Shown here one piece after another: positions 24,896 through 38,300 of a stretch of DNA of 64,000 nt. The notes below the pieces were generated by a model. It saw only the letters and a program-made list of their open reading frames with translations. It did not search any database and was not told the origin of the DNA. The translations under genes and the position numbers were made by a program. Numbering within the stretch: position 1 is the stretch's first letter; each line of letters begins with the position of its first letter. Origin of the DNA: Formicarius rufipectus (lineage: Eukaryota > Chordata > Aves > Passeriformes > Formicariidae); the NCBI GenBank assembly GCA_013399695.1, contig VXAU01001252.1:1293125-1357124 (forward strand), read 5' to 3'.

Positions 24896-25091
24896 NNNNN
24901 NNNNNNNNNNNNNNNNNNNNNNNNNNNNNNNNNNNNNNNNNNNNNNNNNNNNNNNNNNNNNNNNNNNNNNNNNNNNNNNNNNNNNNNNNNNNNNNNNNNN
25001 NNNNNNNNNNNNNNNNNNNNNNNNNNNNNNNNNNNNNNNNNNNNNNNNNNNNNNNNNNNNNNNNNNNNNNNNNNNNNNNNNNNNNNNNNNN
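24896..25091. other. Assembly gap (196 N)
   Basis: These bases are unknown. The length is not a round placeholder, so it may be an estimate from read pairs. The flanks are ordinary AT-rich sequence, so the cause is not visible. Frames drawn across it are meaningless. Confidence 0.99.
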
Positions 25092-26400
25092 AAATCCTGT
25101 CCTGTGAAAAGCTGCAGAGCTTTATTGCAACTTCTTAGATCAAAATTAAATACAATGTTTTTACATACTAATGCATTGAAATGGTTTGCCTTGAATTTAT
25201 ACTCCCCACATTTAATTTCAAATTTGAGGTACAAAGGTGAGATTTGAGGAAATCAGATACAAAAGCCAAAAGAGACTCATAGATCCAGTGGCTTTTTGTC
25301 ACTACACTGGGAAAACAATGTTTGGATCATAGACTAATCCATCCCTCCTTTCAAAGCTATATTTTATGTTTCAAAACAAACACTTCCATTTGTTTGTTGC
25401 TATTTCGCTGAGACATTGGCATACACCATTTTTTATTAGGCAAAAAATAAATCTCTGCTTTAAGAAACTTATAATGCAAAACTTACACGTTACAGCCTGT
25501 AAATTTAAGGTGAAAGGATGATGTATAACCTCCCATTTACTCATATTGACATTTAAAATGACCTAAATAAGTAGCATGGGGTCCTTCAGAAAGTCTTCCT
25601 TTACTTAATTCCTCCTTCAGCTAAAATGATGAGGTCTCATGCATACTTCTAGGGGATACTGTTTCTTCTTACTAAGAATATTCATTAGAAGAAAAAGGAA
25701 AACTAAAAAAGAGCAACTAAGCAAAATTCAACATTTTGGTTTAGCTTTAGTTTTATTTTTTGTGTAACCCTTCCTCAATTACAATTCCCTTTCATGCACT
25801 TGCAAAAAGATCGGCTTGTCCTATGTTGTTAAAAAAAAAAAAATCAGAAGGGAAAGTGTGAAGAAGCTTTTACAGGCAGTAAACATAAAGGTGATAACAG
25901 AAGCAATATCAAGGTGATAATTGACCTCAGTGATCAATTCAGCCTAATACTTTTATTCCGGTATTTGCCTTTACAAATGATGTTTAGAAAAGTTCTTAAT
26001 TAGTCATTATATTTCATCCTAGAACAAGCTTTTAAGTATTTTGTTTTCCTCCACTGGACTTTGCAGAGTTCCAGTGACTGTCCCACTGGACCCTTTTTAT
26101 AACCAACACCTGTCGTGTACAAATCATGAGGTGTCCTCTGTAACAGCCCTTCAAACAATCATCCTCCCCATACAAACAATAATGGCTACAGTGTCGTGAG
26201 TTGAGGTTAAACAAACTCACTGTGTGACTTTACAGGATGTTGACTACAAAGCAGGCGAAGATAAAGCAGCAGAGAGGGTGCACCATAATTCTGAGGTGTA
26301 GGGAGGAAGAGTATGAGTTCCAACTACCAGATAAAAATGCCAAGCCTCCTGTCTCGGAGCCAAGTCCTTTGCACCCTTATAACAGTTTTAGTTGAATAAA
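25092..26400. other. Unassigned noncoding DNA
   Basis: No supported gene. An AATAAA at about 26395 follows a slightly GC-richer 350-base stretch and could end a transcript on the + strand, but no downstream GT-rich element or upstream ORF supports this. Confidence 0.6.
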
Positions 26401-26960
26401 GTCTCATATTGAAATGTGAAAGGTTTTCTTTGGAATTTTGTAAGTTATCAAAAGGAAGCAGATATATTTGGTTTGATATTATTTCTGTGCCTTTTGAATT
26501 AAAGATCTTTAATGTTATTACTAATATTTCATTTATCTGAAATCATTTGATGTTCCCTTGCCATCTGTTTCAGCGCCTTTCCCTCCTTCCTTTCTCCCCC
26601 TTTGCTCTGCAGAGTTGTCTATAGCTCCGCTTTCACTCTACATTCATGTAAAGATGACGATGAAACTCTTCTACTCACCACAGGACGTTGTTACTGACAA
26701 TTATAATTAGTGTGCTATCACGGTCACTGAAGGAAAGAACATGCTACAGTCCCACCATGGGTTGTTGCCTCTTCAATTGCTTATACTGGTGTTCTTGAGA
26801 TCTTGTTAAAATTATACTTAATGACTGCTGTTTAGATTCGTTTATCATGAAACCTTATACACAGGTTATTCACCCATTTAGTTTGCCAGCTCACTTCTAT
26901 TATCCTTCTTTTCCATTAACTGCCTGTTAACAGAAGTTTTGCCTGCTAAAGTAATTTATT
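26401..26960. promoter_or_regulatory. Candidate conserved noncoding element
   Basis: Noncoding, non-repetitive sequence with about five CpGs between 26573 and 26722 (near 26573, 26628, 26658, 26687 and 26720). Homeodomain-like ATAATTAG occurs near 26703. A pyrimidine-rich stretch at 26575-26605 precedes this core. The concentrated CpGs and sites in an AT-rich background resemble a developmental enhancer. This is inferred from texture and has not been aligned. Confidence 0.35.
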
Positions 26961-29900
26961 CCTTCCACTAGTATATCTTTATTACAGAAATATATATCTC
27001 ACATCTGGTAGTTTTTGCTAATTTATGCCACAAGAGCACAGTTTGTGTTTTCCCCATTGTTTTTCTTCTGAATGTTTTCAGGATATTGGCTGATCAACTG
27101 TCTTCTGATCAATACTGAGATTAAATGGAACCACACATTTCACCAATCTATGTTTATTTGTGCTGAATAGGCCAACTATTCCCTTTGAAATGTTTTCAAG
27201 TTTGCTGGTTAGAATTAAAAGGAATGCTCACAGCTTATTATATATTCATTTTTCTAACTATTATGCCCATAATTTAAAGAGAACTGTGCACTATTACTTA
27301 CAAGTTGGCCTGTCCACCCAAAAAGTAATTTCTCAGTCACAATCTCCATTCAATTTGGTTTTACTGACTTACTGACTGAAGTAGAGGGGAGTGCAGATTT
27401 CAGGGCTAATACTGCTCCTGTACATGCACTAACACTGATGCTGACTGTATACATGGCCAGGCCAAAGGTCTTTGGAGAAGTAGGATTTCAGTGCCATACC
27501 TCCAAAAAACAATACCCCAAATGAAGGAAAAATTCCCTCACTTATTTTTTATTTGCTAATTCCTTCCTTTACCTATGTTAGATGCAAAAGGCAAAGAAAA
27601 CACAACTTCTTGGCCAAACACAACTGGCCTGTTACCTTATACTAATTCATCTGATTCAGTAAATCCTCAGAAGTTTTTTGCAACTATTAGCATATATCTA
27701 TTTTATTGATAAATTTCTTCAATTTATCACACTGTATATCAAAGATACTGAACACTACTTAGCTACAGTTAGAAATAAGTTTCTGGGCATATCATCTTCC
27801 TTTCACCCATACAAGCATTAGACCACCCCATTCTCAACTGCTGATGTCAACAGATGGTACCACACACTCAAGGAGCTTTGTCATTGTCAGGCTACATATG
27901 CTGGTTATCAGTGCAGGCTTTCTTACAGCAGGCACTTACTCAAGAACTTCAAATATCCTGAATGTTGTATTATCCCAAAAGGTCTGCATGTATCCAAGCA
28001 GAGATGGGGAACACAGCCCAGGGTTAATCATTAACCTATACAGATGTATGTGTGTATACATATATATATAGACAGAGGTAGAATTTTCTAGCTCCAAGCG
28101 ACAAAAGTACAGAGCTCACCCTCACCAGACTGTGGGCACAGAGATCCTGCTTGGTGTAATCTCTTCATATGGCACAGCCTGCCTCTGACCTTCACAGGTA
28201 CAGGGATTCATCTTACCTTTATTACCCCCATCTTCAAACAAGCTCTCTTTCAGAATGTAACCCCCAGTAAATGCTGTTTCTGATCAAATTATATCATAAC
28301 ACAGAGAGAAACTGCCTAAAATCCTTCTCTTCCTGATCCTGCTGTGGAGAACACCCTAAAAGTTACAACACTTACATGATTTGTTTCCAATGCCACCAAA
28401 TGCCCGTGGGACAGTCAGGGCAAGAGCCACACTTTGGCTCTTCACACATGCCAAGATGAAGAAAATCGATCTCAGTGCCCAAGGGAAGAAATTACTGCTA
28501 GAGAAGGTCACTCACCACTACAAGTTGTTCCATTATCACGTAGTCTTGGAAGGAATCCTACAAAAATTGGGTAAGTGTAGAGTATGAGCTGGTAACCTAT
28601 ATATAGCCTAGGGTAAGATAAAAGATATAGAGTAAGCTTTGTAAGATAAACTTTAAACCAGGTACAATTCACTTGTGAATATTTGTTCTGATGAGTTTAG
28701 GTAAAATATTGTTTGTCTGATGCTGAAGGGCAGTAATTTGTACACTACACATACCAAAAAATTGATACAATGATTCCTGTCAAGTTGAGATCCCTACCAA
28801 TGGATGGTGGGGGAACTGAGGAAAATGATCTAATAGTCAGTCATCATTCCACCATGACTGTCTCCAGAAACCAGCACATGCATTCAAAGGTAACCTGACT
28901 TACTATGCACATAACATCTTTAGGGGGCCAACACTGAACATCACCTGAACAAAAATGCATAGAATATTCCATACTCAACCATGGCTTTACATGCAGAAAA
29001 GAAACTAGCAGAGAAGCCACAACACAAGAGTAGTAAAACACTGATGGTTTCATTCATGCTATATTTAACAAGCATACTCAAGCGAGCTAAGGAATGCACA
29101 CTCCAGAATGGACATCGTCACTACCCTCCAAGGGAAGCTAAATAGTCAAAATAAATACCAACATAAAAATGCTAGGAGTCACCTGACGAGCCTTAACAGG
29201 GATTTATAGAAGCTAATTCCTCATAAAACTCAAATGTGGAAAGTAAAGCAGCAAAAGCAAGACTGTAATTAGCTAGTAAACTGCTAGTCTGTCCACATAC
29301 AATAAAATTATCAGTATTGACAAATGTCAAAAAATATATTATTAATTTTTAAAAGGAAAAGAAAAAATAAACAAGGCCATAACTTGCTCATTTCCATAGT
29401 CACACTTTAAAGTCAGGTACCCTGAACTCAGCTGCAGGGAAATCAAGACTCCAAATTCACCCTAACATATACTAAAATAGAAAAAAAATATTAATTTTAA
29501 CACCCTGTTCATGACATATGAATGTTTGATGAAACTGAATACAAAAAATTAAGATTATAATTTTAAGTAAAACAAATACAAATTAATGGTTATTCTGTAC
29601 AACAGGAAAACAAAATAAGGATAATGAAAAGATAAAGGGAAAAAAACCTCTGTGGAAATGTTAGAATGAAATAACACCCAAGACAGTATCCACTTTAGCA
29701 ATACTATAATTGTGAACTAATTCTGTGAAGTCTGTAATACTCACACAGATGTCAGCTCTTTTAAGGAGGTCTCTGTCTCACTTTTCCTGACATCACAGGC
29801 TAAAGGACACAGAAACAGGATCATGTCATGCTCAAAGATGACAAGAGTGGAAGTAAAAGGACATGAGGTGCTCTCTCAATCCTTAGGAGCAGAGAGCACA

Positions 29901-31244
29901 GTGAATGTTGGGTAAGGTCTTGGAAGCAGCTGCAGAAACCCAGGGAAGCCAGCTGGAGATAAGGCTTTGTTAGGAGACTGAAGAGTCTTATTAGTAGGCA
30001 AAATGCACCTTTGATTAAAACTTCTACTTTGTGTTTCACTGTTTCTGTGTAATTTAATTACAGCAGCACTCTCTGCATAACAAACACCCCGTGAACACCC
30101 ACGAAGGACAAACTGCTGCCCCAAAGCTGCGGCTCTGCAGGTTGACAAGCTGACAGGGTGGGGTAGCCCCGGAGATGCTGTGTTAGAGTTGGCAAGATCA
30201 CACTTTATAGACAAATCAAGTCCCATCAAACCCCACCCTCTCCCCCTTCACAACATCTGATAACATTTAATTCACTGTTCAAAGAGATGCTGACCTTTTT
30301 TTTAAAAAGGGAAAGGCAGACTGGAGAAGCCATCAATATTTTAAACAAAATACAAGTGAGAAAGGAACCCATAAAATTAACCCAAAAGCCAGTAAACTCA
30401 GTTTCAGAGCACCTTACCATCATAGATATAGGTCTTGCACATAAAAGAACTGCAGAAAAGAATTTTGAGCCACATTTACATGAGTCTCAGAGTGGCTTTT
30501 AAAATGATATCAACATCATTATGTATGTGATGTTTTTACATATATACATATGCAAATATGAATACAGCTTCTGCTTCCATACCTAGTATGACTCACTAAC
30601 TACTGAAATTCTGTCCACCATCAACAAAATTGACATTTGAACAGACCTGAAAAGAAATGAGGTTTTCCTGAGGGTAAGACAAAGCATAGTATTTATAGAA
30701 CTTAATTGATAGCAATAAAAAATCACACATTTGAGATAGAGGTCACATATTTCTCTAATATATATTTAAATTACTAAGGAGAGGAACTTCTAAATACATT
30801 CCTTTAGATACTGACTTATACAAAACATAATGCCAAGTTCAGACAAGACTGGCACAAAACTACTAACACCACAGCTTGTATATTCCATGACATTTTGTGT
30901 TCCTATTTAATATTTTGGTCACAGACCATGTATAAAGTGCCTTCTCCTGGGGAATTAACTACTTTTTCCATAATTGCTACCACCAAGTAGGGGCACAAGA
31001 CACAGAAGAATTTGTGTTAGGCAGCCAACATCCCTTGCAGCTCCACACTTTTGTGCACTATATATCACATTAAACCAGTGTCCCTGTAGCTCAGTGACAA
31101 CAGAAAAACAAAATCCCTGATACCAATAGACATTTTTTCCAATATCTGTTCATAACCAGCTACAATTTTGGATTCCACTTCACACTGAAATGGAAGCAAA
31201 CTTCAGAGTTTATCTTGCCCCTGCATTGTATCCTTCAAGTAGTA
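26961..31244. other. Unassigned noncoding DNA
   Basis: No gene, mobile element or RNA recognised across 4.3 kb. The longest frame is 117 codons on the minus strand (29876-30229) and overlaps a second minus frame. A TA-rich microsatellite-like patch lies at about 28053-28070. The stretch 29320-29660 is extremely A-rich. Confidence 0.65.
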
Positions 31245-31295
31245 CAGGAGCATTATCTGCTCCTGGTGTCAGGGGAAGAAAAAAAAAAAAAAAAA
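31245..31295 (+). other. 8-bp hairpin followed by A17 tract
   Basis: CAGGAGCA (31245-31252) and TGCTCCTG (31258-31265) form a perfect stem around a 5-base loop. Thirteen bases later an uninterrupted run of 17 A begins (31279-31295). A stem-loop just before a poly-A run can mark the 3' end of a retroposed small RNA. I cannot recognise a parent RNA upstream and found no clear target-site duplication, so origin is open. Confidence 0.4.
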
Positions 31296-31912
31296 GAATC
31301 ACAAAAGGCCAAGAGCCTGCTGAAAAAGATATGCAAACCTTGATTATTTAAAGTTTCTTTTAAGGTCAACTGAACTGAACCCAAGATCGAAGCTAACACA
31401 AAAATATCCACTCAAGAAAGACACACTGACAAAATGATCACTCTGTTACTGAAAATATGACTTTTGTTATTGAAGTACATGGTTTTTAGCATACTCAGTT
31501 AAAATATGAACTTTTCAACTTTTCCCATTTTAAATGCAAAATAATATATATAGCATTTATTTTGAAGGAATATCAATTTTATATCTACAAAAGTTCTAAA
31601 ATAGTACATTTTTTAATTTTCCATAAAATACAACTTGAACTGCTTTTTAAATTAAGTTTCTTTACTACATTACTATATTAACTATGTAGATATTAAAATT
31701 TCAAATCAAAGGCTGAATAAAAAGATAATATACAGATTTCTTTTTTGAACATCAGTGAGGCCTAAGGGCATAAAAATACGAAAGATGACAGAAAATCCAG
31801 GACTTGTTCTGAATGTCTTTCAGACACTAACAGGTTAAAACCAATCATCTATACTATCCTCTCACAGGTTAATTCATGCATAGAGGACAGAATAATCTAC
31901 TCATTTGCTCTC
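31296..31912. other. Unassigned AT-rich DNA
   Basis: Very AT-rich. No feature supported. Confidence 0.7.
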
Positions 31913-32774
31913 ATGCAGCAAATTAATAGACCAAGCAGCAAGAGGCATTTGCATCTTTCTAGAACTAGCAGGCTATTTGGCCAAAAGTATATCTTCCTCT
32001 TGAGAAATCACCAAGATCAAAGGCACCTGATGAGAAGTCCTATGTGGCCTTCCATTGGATTTCCTACTGTCTCCCTGTTCCATGTCACCACATCCATAAT
32101 AAAATACACCTTTCCTGGGTTTGTTACCAGTTCAGATCAGTACAACCTTGCCTCAGCACCCTCCACAAGAGCCAGGGAAGCTCAAGTCATGTATATCACA
32201 GGCTTTACTTCCTGACTGTATCACATTCCTCCACAGTATAAGAACTTGTACTTTCAATTTCAGTTCATGGTCCAAGTGCAATAAGGCACCCCCCCCTCCT
32301 CATGTACTTTTTAGCACAGGCAAGCCCTTCTCAAAGCATCTGAGCAGCCATTCCATGATGGTGCTAATCCCAACCACCCAACCCCATAGAACACCCCGAG
32401 CCCAGGTTAGACCCAGGTTAGGGAGGGGTCTTAAACATTTGAAACCACCAAATTCAATTTTAGCAATAGCTACCCAATTGCCCAGTGTGCTACAAAAAAA
32501 ATATTTATCTTGGGCACTGAAGTGCCTCTCACCACACAACATTTACAAAGCATTGCCAGCACCTTTCCAGTGTCCAGTCCTCCCAGCTGGACCACCTCAT
32601 ACATTCAGGATGATCGGAACCCCTTGCTGCTCAAGCAGTAGCCAGCCCAGGTGTTCTATCCCAACTGGAATGATGGAGCTCCTCACAGTCAAGGTCATGC
32701 TTAGCTCCTGTTCAAAGTCTGTCATAAAGCAATTATTTTACCCCTTACTAAAGGCCACTCTTCTTCATGTCTGA
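31913..32774. other. GC-richer patch with overlapping open frames
   Basis: Three + frames are open in overlapping fashion (31913-32215, 32044-32241 and 32121-32774), and an 80-codon minus frame lies at 32300-32542. The longest spans 217 codons but opens from TTG, and its translation is Pro/Ser-rich with no domain that I can name. It includes a C8 run (32289-32296) and an 11-base near-perfect tandem duplication at about 32401-32422. Openness in several frames suggests low stop density rather than coding. A decayed retroelement is an alternative. Confidence 0.3.
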
Positions 32775-35030
32775 TCAAATATATCTCAAAGGTTTAATCC
32801 ATTTGGCCCTCTGAACATCACTCCACTCTAGAAAACACAGGACTCAAGAGGCAGTAGCATTTTCCTAATTACTTCACAATTTTTCCACTTACGTTTCCTT
32901 GTCACTACCTCACCAGAAGCACAAGGCTACAGAATCAAAAGAAAATTTACCTTCAAAGGCCATGGAATGAGGTTCAGAACAAGTTACTGGCCTCATTTGC
33001 AGATATTCAATCCTGACTTGCAATTAAATCATTAAAACCCTTCATGAACTCTGTGTATTTACTTCAAATGAAATGAGGTCATCACACATCATGGTGCCAC
33101 CCATCACAATTTAGGATACTAAATACAGCATTTGCAGGGGAAATTTTAAAACTTCTTTTTAGGGTGATAATGTATATTTGACCCCATACCTTGTCTGGCA
33201 GTCATCTTCAGGTTAGAGGGGTCTGACAAATTTACTCTCAGTTCAACCCGAAGTATCCTCTCAACTTCTAGTACACTGGTTGCCTGCACTGATGCAGCTT
33301 CTTACCCTCTGCTCACATTAGACCAACAAAAACAAAACCTCTCTGGTTCCATGTCAGAGGCTCCTGAAGCTGCTGCTTTTCCCCCAGGGCTCAGTGACGC
33401 TTTGCACTTGCTCATGGTGCTCAGTGTGACCCTGACAGACCAGATCTACAGAGATGCTGACATACCAAGAGCCATAACTCCTCACTGTTGGGATGCTCCT
33501 ACTCCACAACCTGGCATTCTGGCAATGTTTGGTAAAACCCTAGTAATTCTGCCTTTTACCCATTAATCCTACGTTTATTTTGGTATCATTCCCCCTTGGA
33601 CACGTCCCCTGACACAAGATGACCCCTTGTAGCCTTCAGGTAACAAACAACAAAGAACATGTGACTCCTGTTTCACTGCAAGAAGATAAACCAGTCATCT
33701 GAAGCTTGTGTCTTGTAGCACCCCTTTTTTCATGCAGTTAAGCCTAATTCCATTGACTTCAGATGCATAAAAGCCTCTGGAGGCTGATGACATTCCTCAC
33801 TAAGAGCTCCTGGCTGACAGTAGCAAAGCAAACTCTACACTTCCCTGTGGTAGAAGTAAACAGCCTGTATTTGCTTCTGTGGGCACTGAAGCTTTTCCGT
33901 GCAGCTCTGACAAACACAAAACCAAAGCTTACTACCTGGAATACATCACTGTTACTCTCCTGTATGCAAAGAAGTGCTTAAATAATGTGTTTAATACAAA
34001 ATATAAAGCACCCATCACAAAGCTTAGGATACCACCACAGCATATTTCCTAGCTAAATTCTAGCAATGCAGTCACATGTGAGGGGGGGTGAGCTTTTAAC
34101 CTGAACATCATGACAGTTAGAAACAAGTGTAATTAATAAGCTTCTAATAAAAAATTACAGCATTTGAAAAGTCAAATTTAACACCACCACACATTGTATA
34201 GTTATTTTCTAGAGCTACCTTACCTAAATTCAATACTATTTCAATAGACTATTTGGTTATAAAGCAAGTGTTTGAACTGCCTTGTGTTAAGTTCACTTAT
34301 ATGCTGAAATAGGAAGTAGAGGGGGAATATGAAAAAGTTGTAGGTGGGGAGATGAAGGGATGGTCTATTTCCTGAAGTGCAAACTAAGTGTATATCAAAA
34401 ATCAACACAGAGAAGCAGTTCTAGAGAAATTTCAGCTTAGATCAAGGTCAGGTACACCCCAGGGAACACAGTCTATGCTAACAAGTTACTACCCAGACCA
34501 AGGAAGTTAGACAAAATATCTACTTAAGCCTTGCTATGCTGTCAGGCTGCTCATTTTTAAGCAAAGATTAATCATAGCTTTGGTGTGCCTGGTTTCTGAG
34601 TCACCACAGCTCTATAATCACAGCTGTGCTTAACACTAGTGATACTAAAGAAAAAGTTTTGCCTTTAATCATAATTCACAGAGGTTGTGCCACGTCACCA
34701 GGTGCTGCTTCAAACCAGCAGCACAGCCAGGAAAAGAAACAGAAGTTCTGACTTGGAACACCCACTCAACAGTCTTCCCAAACAGGACAGCTCAGACTGC
34801 AGTGGATATATCCATCCTTTTGGACAATGGAAAACCAAATCCTCATGCAAATGCTGAAACGCAGCCTGAGAACAATATCCAACCAATGCCTGTAAGAACA
34901 GGCCACATGTTCATCTTTTCAAAGTTAGAACAGTGTGGATTTTTTTTTTCTCCAATGTATTCATGTGAACAAGATATTTCATCTCACAGATTTTACTTCA
35001 GTTCAGTCTATGTGCATTTTAAATAAATTA
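32775..35030. other. Unassigned noncoding DNA
   Basis: No recognised gene. A 71-codon frame at 33351-33566 and a 113-codon frame at 34685-35026 give no recognisable protein. Confidence 0.65.
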
Positions 35031-35370
35031 AGATGATATAAATCCATTTTATTGTATTACTTTGTGCTATCTCTATGAAATAACGCTCGTCTTCGTATTT
35101 TGCAAGGGATGTTGACATGCCTGAAAATGGTGCATGAAGTATAATCTTTGAGGATTGCACTGCTAGAAAAATAAATCTAAGCCCGTTTCAAGCTCAGAAT
35201 AGCACCTCTTTTGATTGAAATGCCTCTGAAACATTCATTCCAATACTGCTATGCTGTAAAATTCATACAATTGATTACTAGGGTAGCTGTAAACAAAACT
35301 AGTGACTAGCAGCTTTGTTTTCTAAACATCTGCTCATCTCTTGCAAGCATAAAACATCCCCATGAAATAA
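35031..35370. promoter_or_regulatory. Candidate conserved noncoding element
   Basis: Three CpGs within eleven bases (35084, 35088 and 35094) sit in strongly AT-rich DNA, with another near 35181. They are followed by a dense series of short AT-core words (GATTGAAAT, TTGATTACT) and no frames. Such CpG retention in a methylated, AT-rich vertebrate region is a mild sign of purifying selection. Inference only. Confidence 0.35.
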
Positions 35371-38300
35371 GTTACTTACAATCCTACCATTTCAGAATGG
35401 AGAACTGCAAACCAACAGTAGGAAGAGTCAGGTTATAAAGAAGGGTTGGTCAGGCAAGTTACAAACAAAACCAAAATTAGGTTTAATGTTCATTAATAGT
35501 GAAAAACTCTTCTTCTGGGGGCATTTTACTCATCAGAGGTCTTTGTCAAGTTTGAGATACATCACCCCTAACAAAACAGTGATACTTCTGTTGTTTCTCA
35601 CTTGCATTCCTAGATCCAGGGAAACTCCCAAACTGTTCGACTCTTAACAAGCCAGTGAAAAGAGTGAGGGATCTCAAATCAATAAAACTGCTTCTTGCAC
35701 TATCAAAGTCAAATTTTTAATGGAAAAAAAACAGTGAATGTGATCACTTGAAAAAAATCAACTTCAAAGTCCTATTATCTAAAAACAGTGTTAACTGATA
35801 CCCTATTTACCTTTTTTAAGATCAAAGCAACAGAGCTTTGCACAAATCCTCAACTTTTGTGGCAGGACAAGTAAGTAGCACCTATTCTGATGAATAAATT
35901 AAATCATATTTTGGAATATGAATTTATAATAGTTCCCAACCTCAACCCTAGCAGCAGGATGGTAACTCCAGAAATCATCAGAGCACAGAGAGGTAATAAT
36001 AACACTTAGTGAAAAGGACAAGAGTATATTTAACTGTCAGCTTCCCAACAGCTGAACCAAGAAACTCCCCTGGCATTTCCTGACACACGTTCCACTTCCA
36101 CTTTGAGTTCTTCTCATCTCTAACAAAGAAAAATAGCTTTATGAATCAAAAATCTGCAAGCTTTCCCTAAAGACAGCATCCTACAGCTGCCATTCAGAAA
36201 GACATCAGGAGGAGCCACGTTTTCAGCTCTGATCAACACCATTTATATTTTCTTTTATAATGACAGTGCATACAATTCAAGGAGGGGGATAAGTGGGCAT
36301 GGCCATCATAATAATCCAGTGCTAGTTCAGAAGAGTCGTTTGCCAGACCCACGTGATGAACAGGCATATAGAAAACCTCACACTAAAAGGGAAAAGTTAC
36401 ATTTAACACAACATCTGCTTCTATTATGTCACTAGAATAAAATAGGACTGCAATTAAAGTACCCAAATCAAACTCTTTGTCATAATTTACAGGCTTAAAA
36501 TAGGACAAGAAGAACCACAAGTTTTCATTTTCATTCAAGATGAAGCAAAGAACACAGATATATCAAAATTCTGATGAGAGCAACAAGCAACATGGCATGA
36601 AAGACCTAAACCTACATTTAATCCTTTCCAACCATACAACTTGTACAAGGTACCGTTTATAAATTCAAGTTGCCTACAGTATTCTCATTTTTAATTCACC
36701 TTTTATGTTAGAAATACAGTTAATCTTGATTTCTGGTCAGTTCTGCATGAAGTCACACAACATGGGTAGTTTTCAGATTGAAAAGGAATTTGTGAAAAAC
36801 GCTGTCAAAACAAAGGGTTTGGGCATGAGCTTTTTTGCCATTCATTCCACTAAACAGCATGGCTTCTGATGAATGCATTTGAAATGCAAGAAAAGTATTC
36901 CTGTCTGGCTAACACAGTAAAAGGAGTTACCCAAATCTCCCATCCCACTTCACTACAGGTCTACCATATTTTGGACTTTAGGAAGTGACCTTCACTTATA
37001 CCAAATCTTATTTATTTGTTCAGAACACAGGAGTATCAGATCACCAGGGCAATGGCAGAGTCATCAAGAGCTCATTACTCTCAATTATGAGGCCTCCACT
37101 ACTTCAAATGCAGCAGCCAGTGGTGGTTTTTCTCTGGCAATATACAGAAAGCTCAGTCAGGTACATTTAGTCATTGATTCTAAGGTTTTCAAATAAGAAA
37201 ATAGGGCTGATTAAGTGAGAGGTACAAGCCACCAACACTCAATTACTCAGTGAACCCCAAAGGCCACATCACCTTTAAATGTCTTAGTTCTTTGTCATGA
37301 ACTTGTGTTTACTTGGCAGCTCAATTATTCCAAAGGATTCTGGACCGTTTTACTACCAGTAACTCCTGGAAAAGATGAATATCTTCACCTCCTTTGCTGC
37401 TACTGAATATGGCCCAAAGTCTGGTGAAGCAGTATCCTTTGCCATGTGAGCATTTACACACAGTGGGTCCCAGAATTGCATCCAGACAGCAAGGGAGATT
37501 TAGTTGAAAAATAAGAGTCCACTTTTATGGCTTTCATTTACACTCCAAGGTCTATAGAATTAGAATTGGTATCTAGCACAACTAAACCATCCCTGGAATT
37601 TGATTACGTGCCTGATTACTCAGTGCCATAAAGAAGAAAATGTAAATCTATTTTACGAATAATACACCAAAAAAAAAAAAGCTAAAAAATTATACATAGG
37701 CAAACTGATATCTCCAAATTTACCACAATCAAAGCACTAAAAGGTTTTTCTCCTCTAGTAATTTCCCTTAAGCTAACACTTAAAAGCTGGAAGCATTTTG
37801 CATCCTAAGGCCTCTCTTTCTCTCATAGGATACAGTGCTCAGCATACACCTCCTAAAACTTAGGAAACAGAACTGCATGTACATCCTACATGGTTTTGGT
37901 ACCAGAGAAGATGATCAAGGACTGCAAGTCAATCCAGGCATTGATTTCCACTCAGTTCCTGACAGCACATCTTCTAGTTTGGGGGTTGCCTTTTTTTTAA
38001 TGCATTTAACTATTTACTTTTACACCAACTGTTCCCATTTAAATGACAGTTCAAGTTGGCACTATATTAATTCCTGACCAGGTCAGGAAGATGCCATTAA
38101 CTTCAACAAGACAATAATTTTGCCTTTTGCCCTCTAGATTAACCATACAGAGAACTATCAGATAGCAGGAGCTTTTTTTTCAGTAACACTTGGCTAAGAA
38201 CTTTGGTACTTATGCATTGATAGTCAATGGCAATTGTACCTCTAAGAGTCTAAATTGAAGTCCCATCACATGTCTCTAGAAAACAGTTTTTAAAGCAAGT

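Noticed and set aside
24888..25247. Frames of 119 and 113 codons across the 196-base gap
   Set aside because: More than half of each consists of unknown bases, so the openness is an artefact of N.
26390..26405. AATAAA as the end of a + strand transcript
   Set aside because: The hexamer is common in AT-rich DNA, and neither a downstream GT-rich element nor an upstream coding region is visible.
32121..32774. 217-codon + strand frame as a gene
   Set aside because: It opens from TTG, its first ATG is well inside, other frames are open over the same span, and the translation is low-information Pro/Ser-rich sequence.
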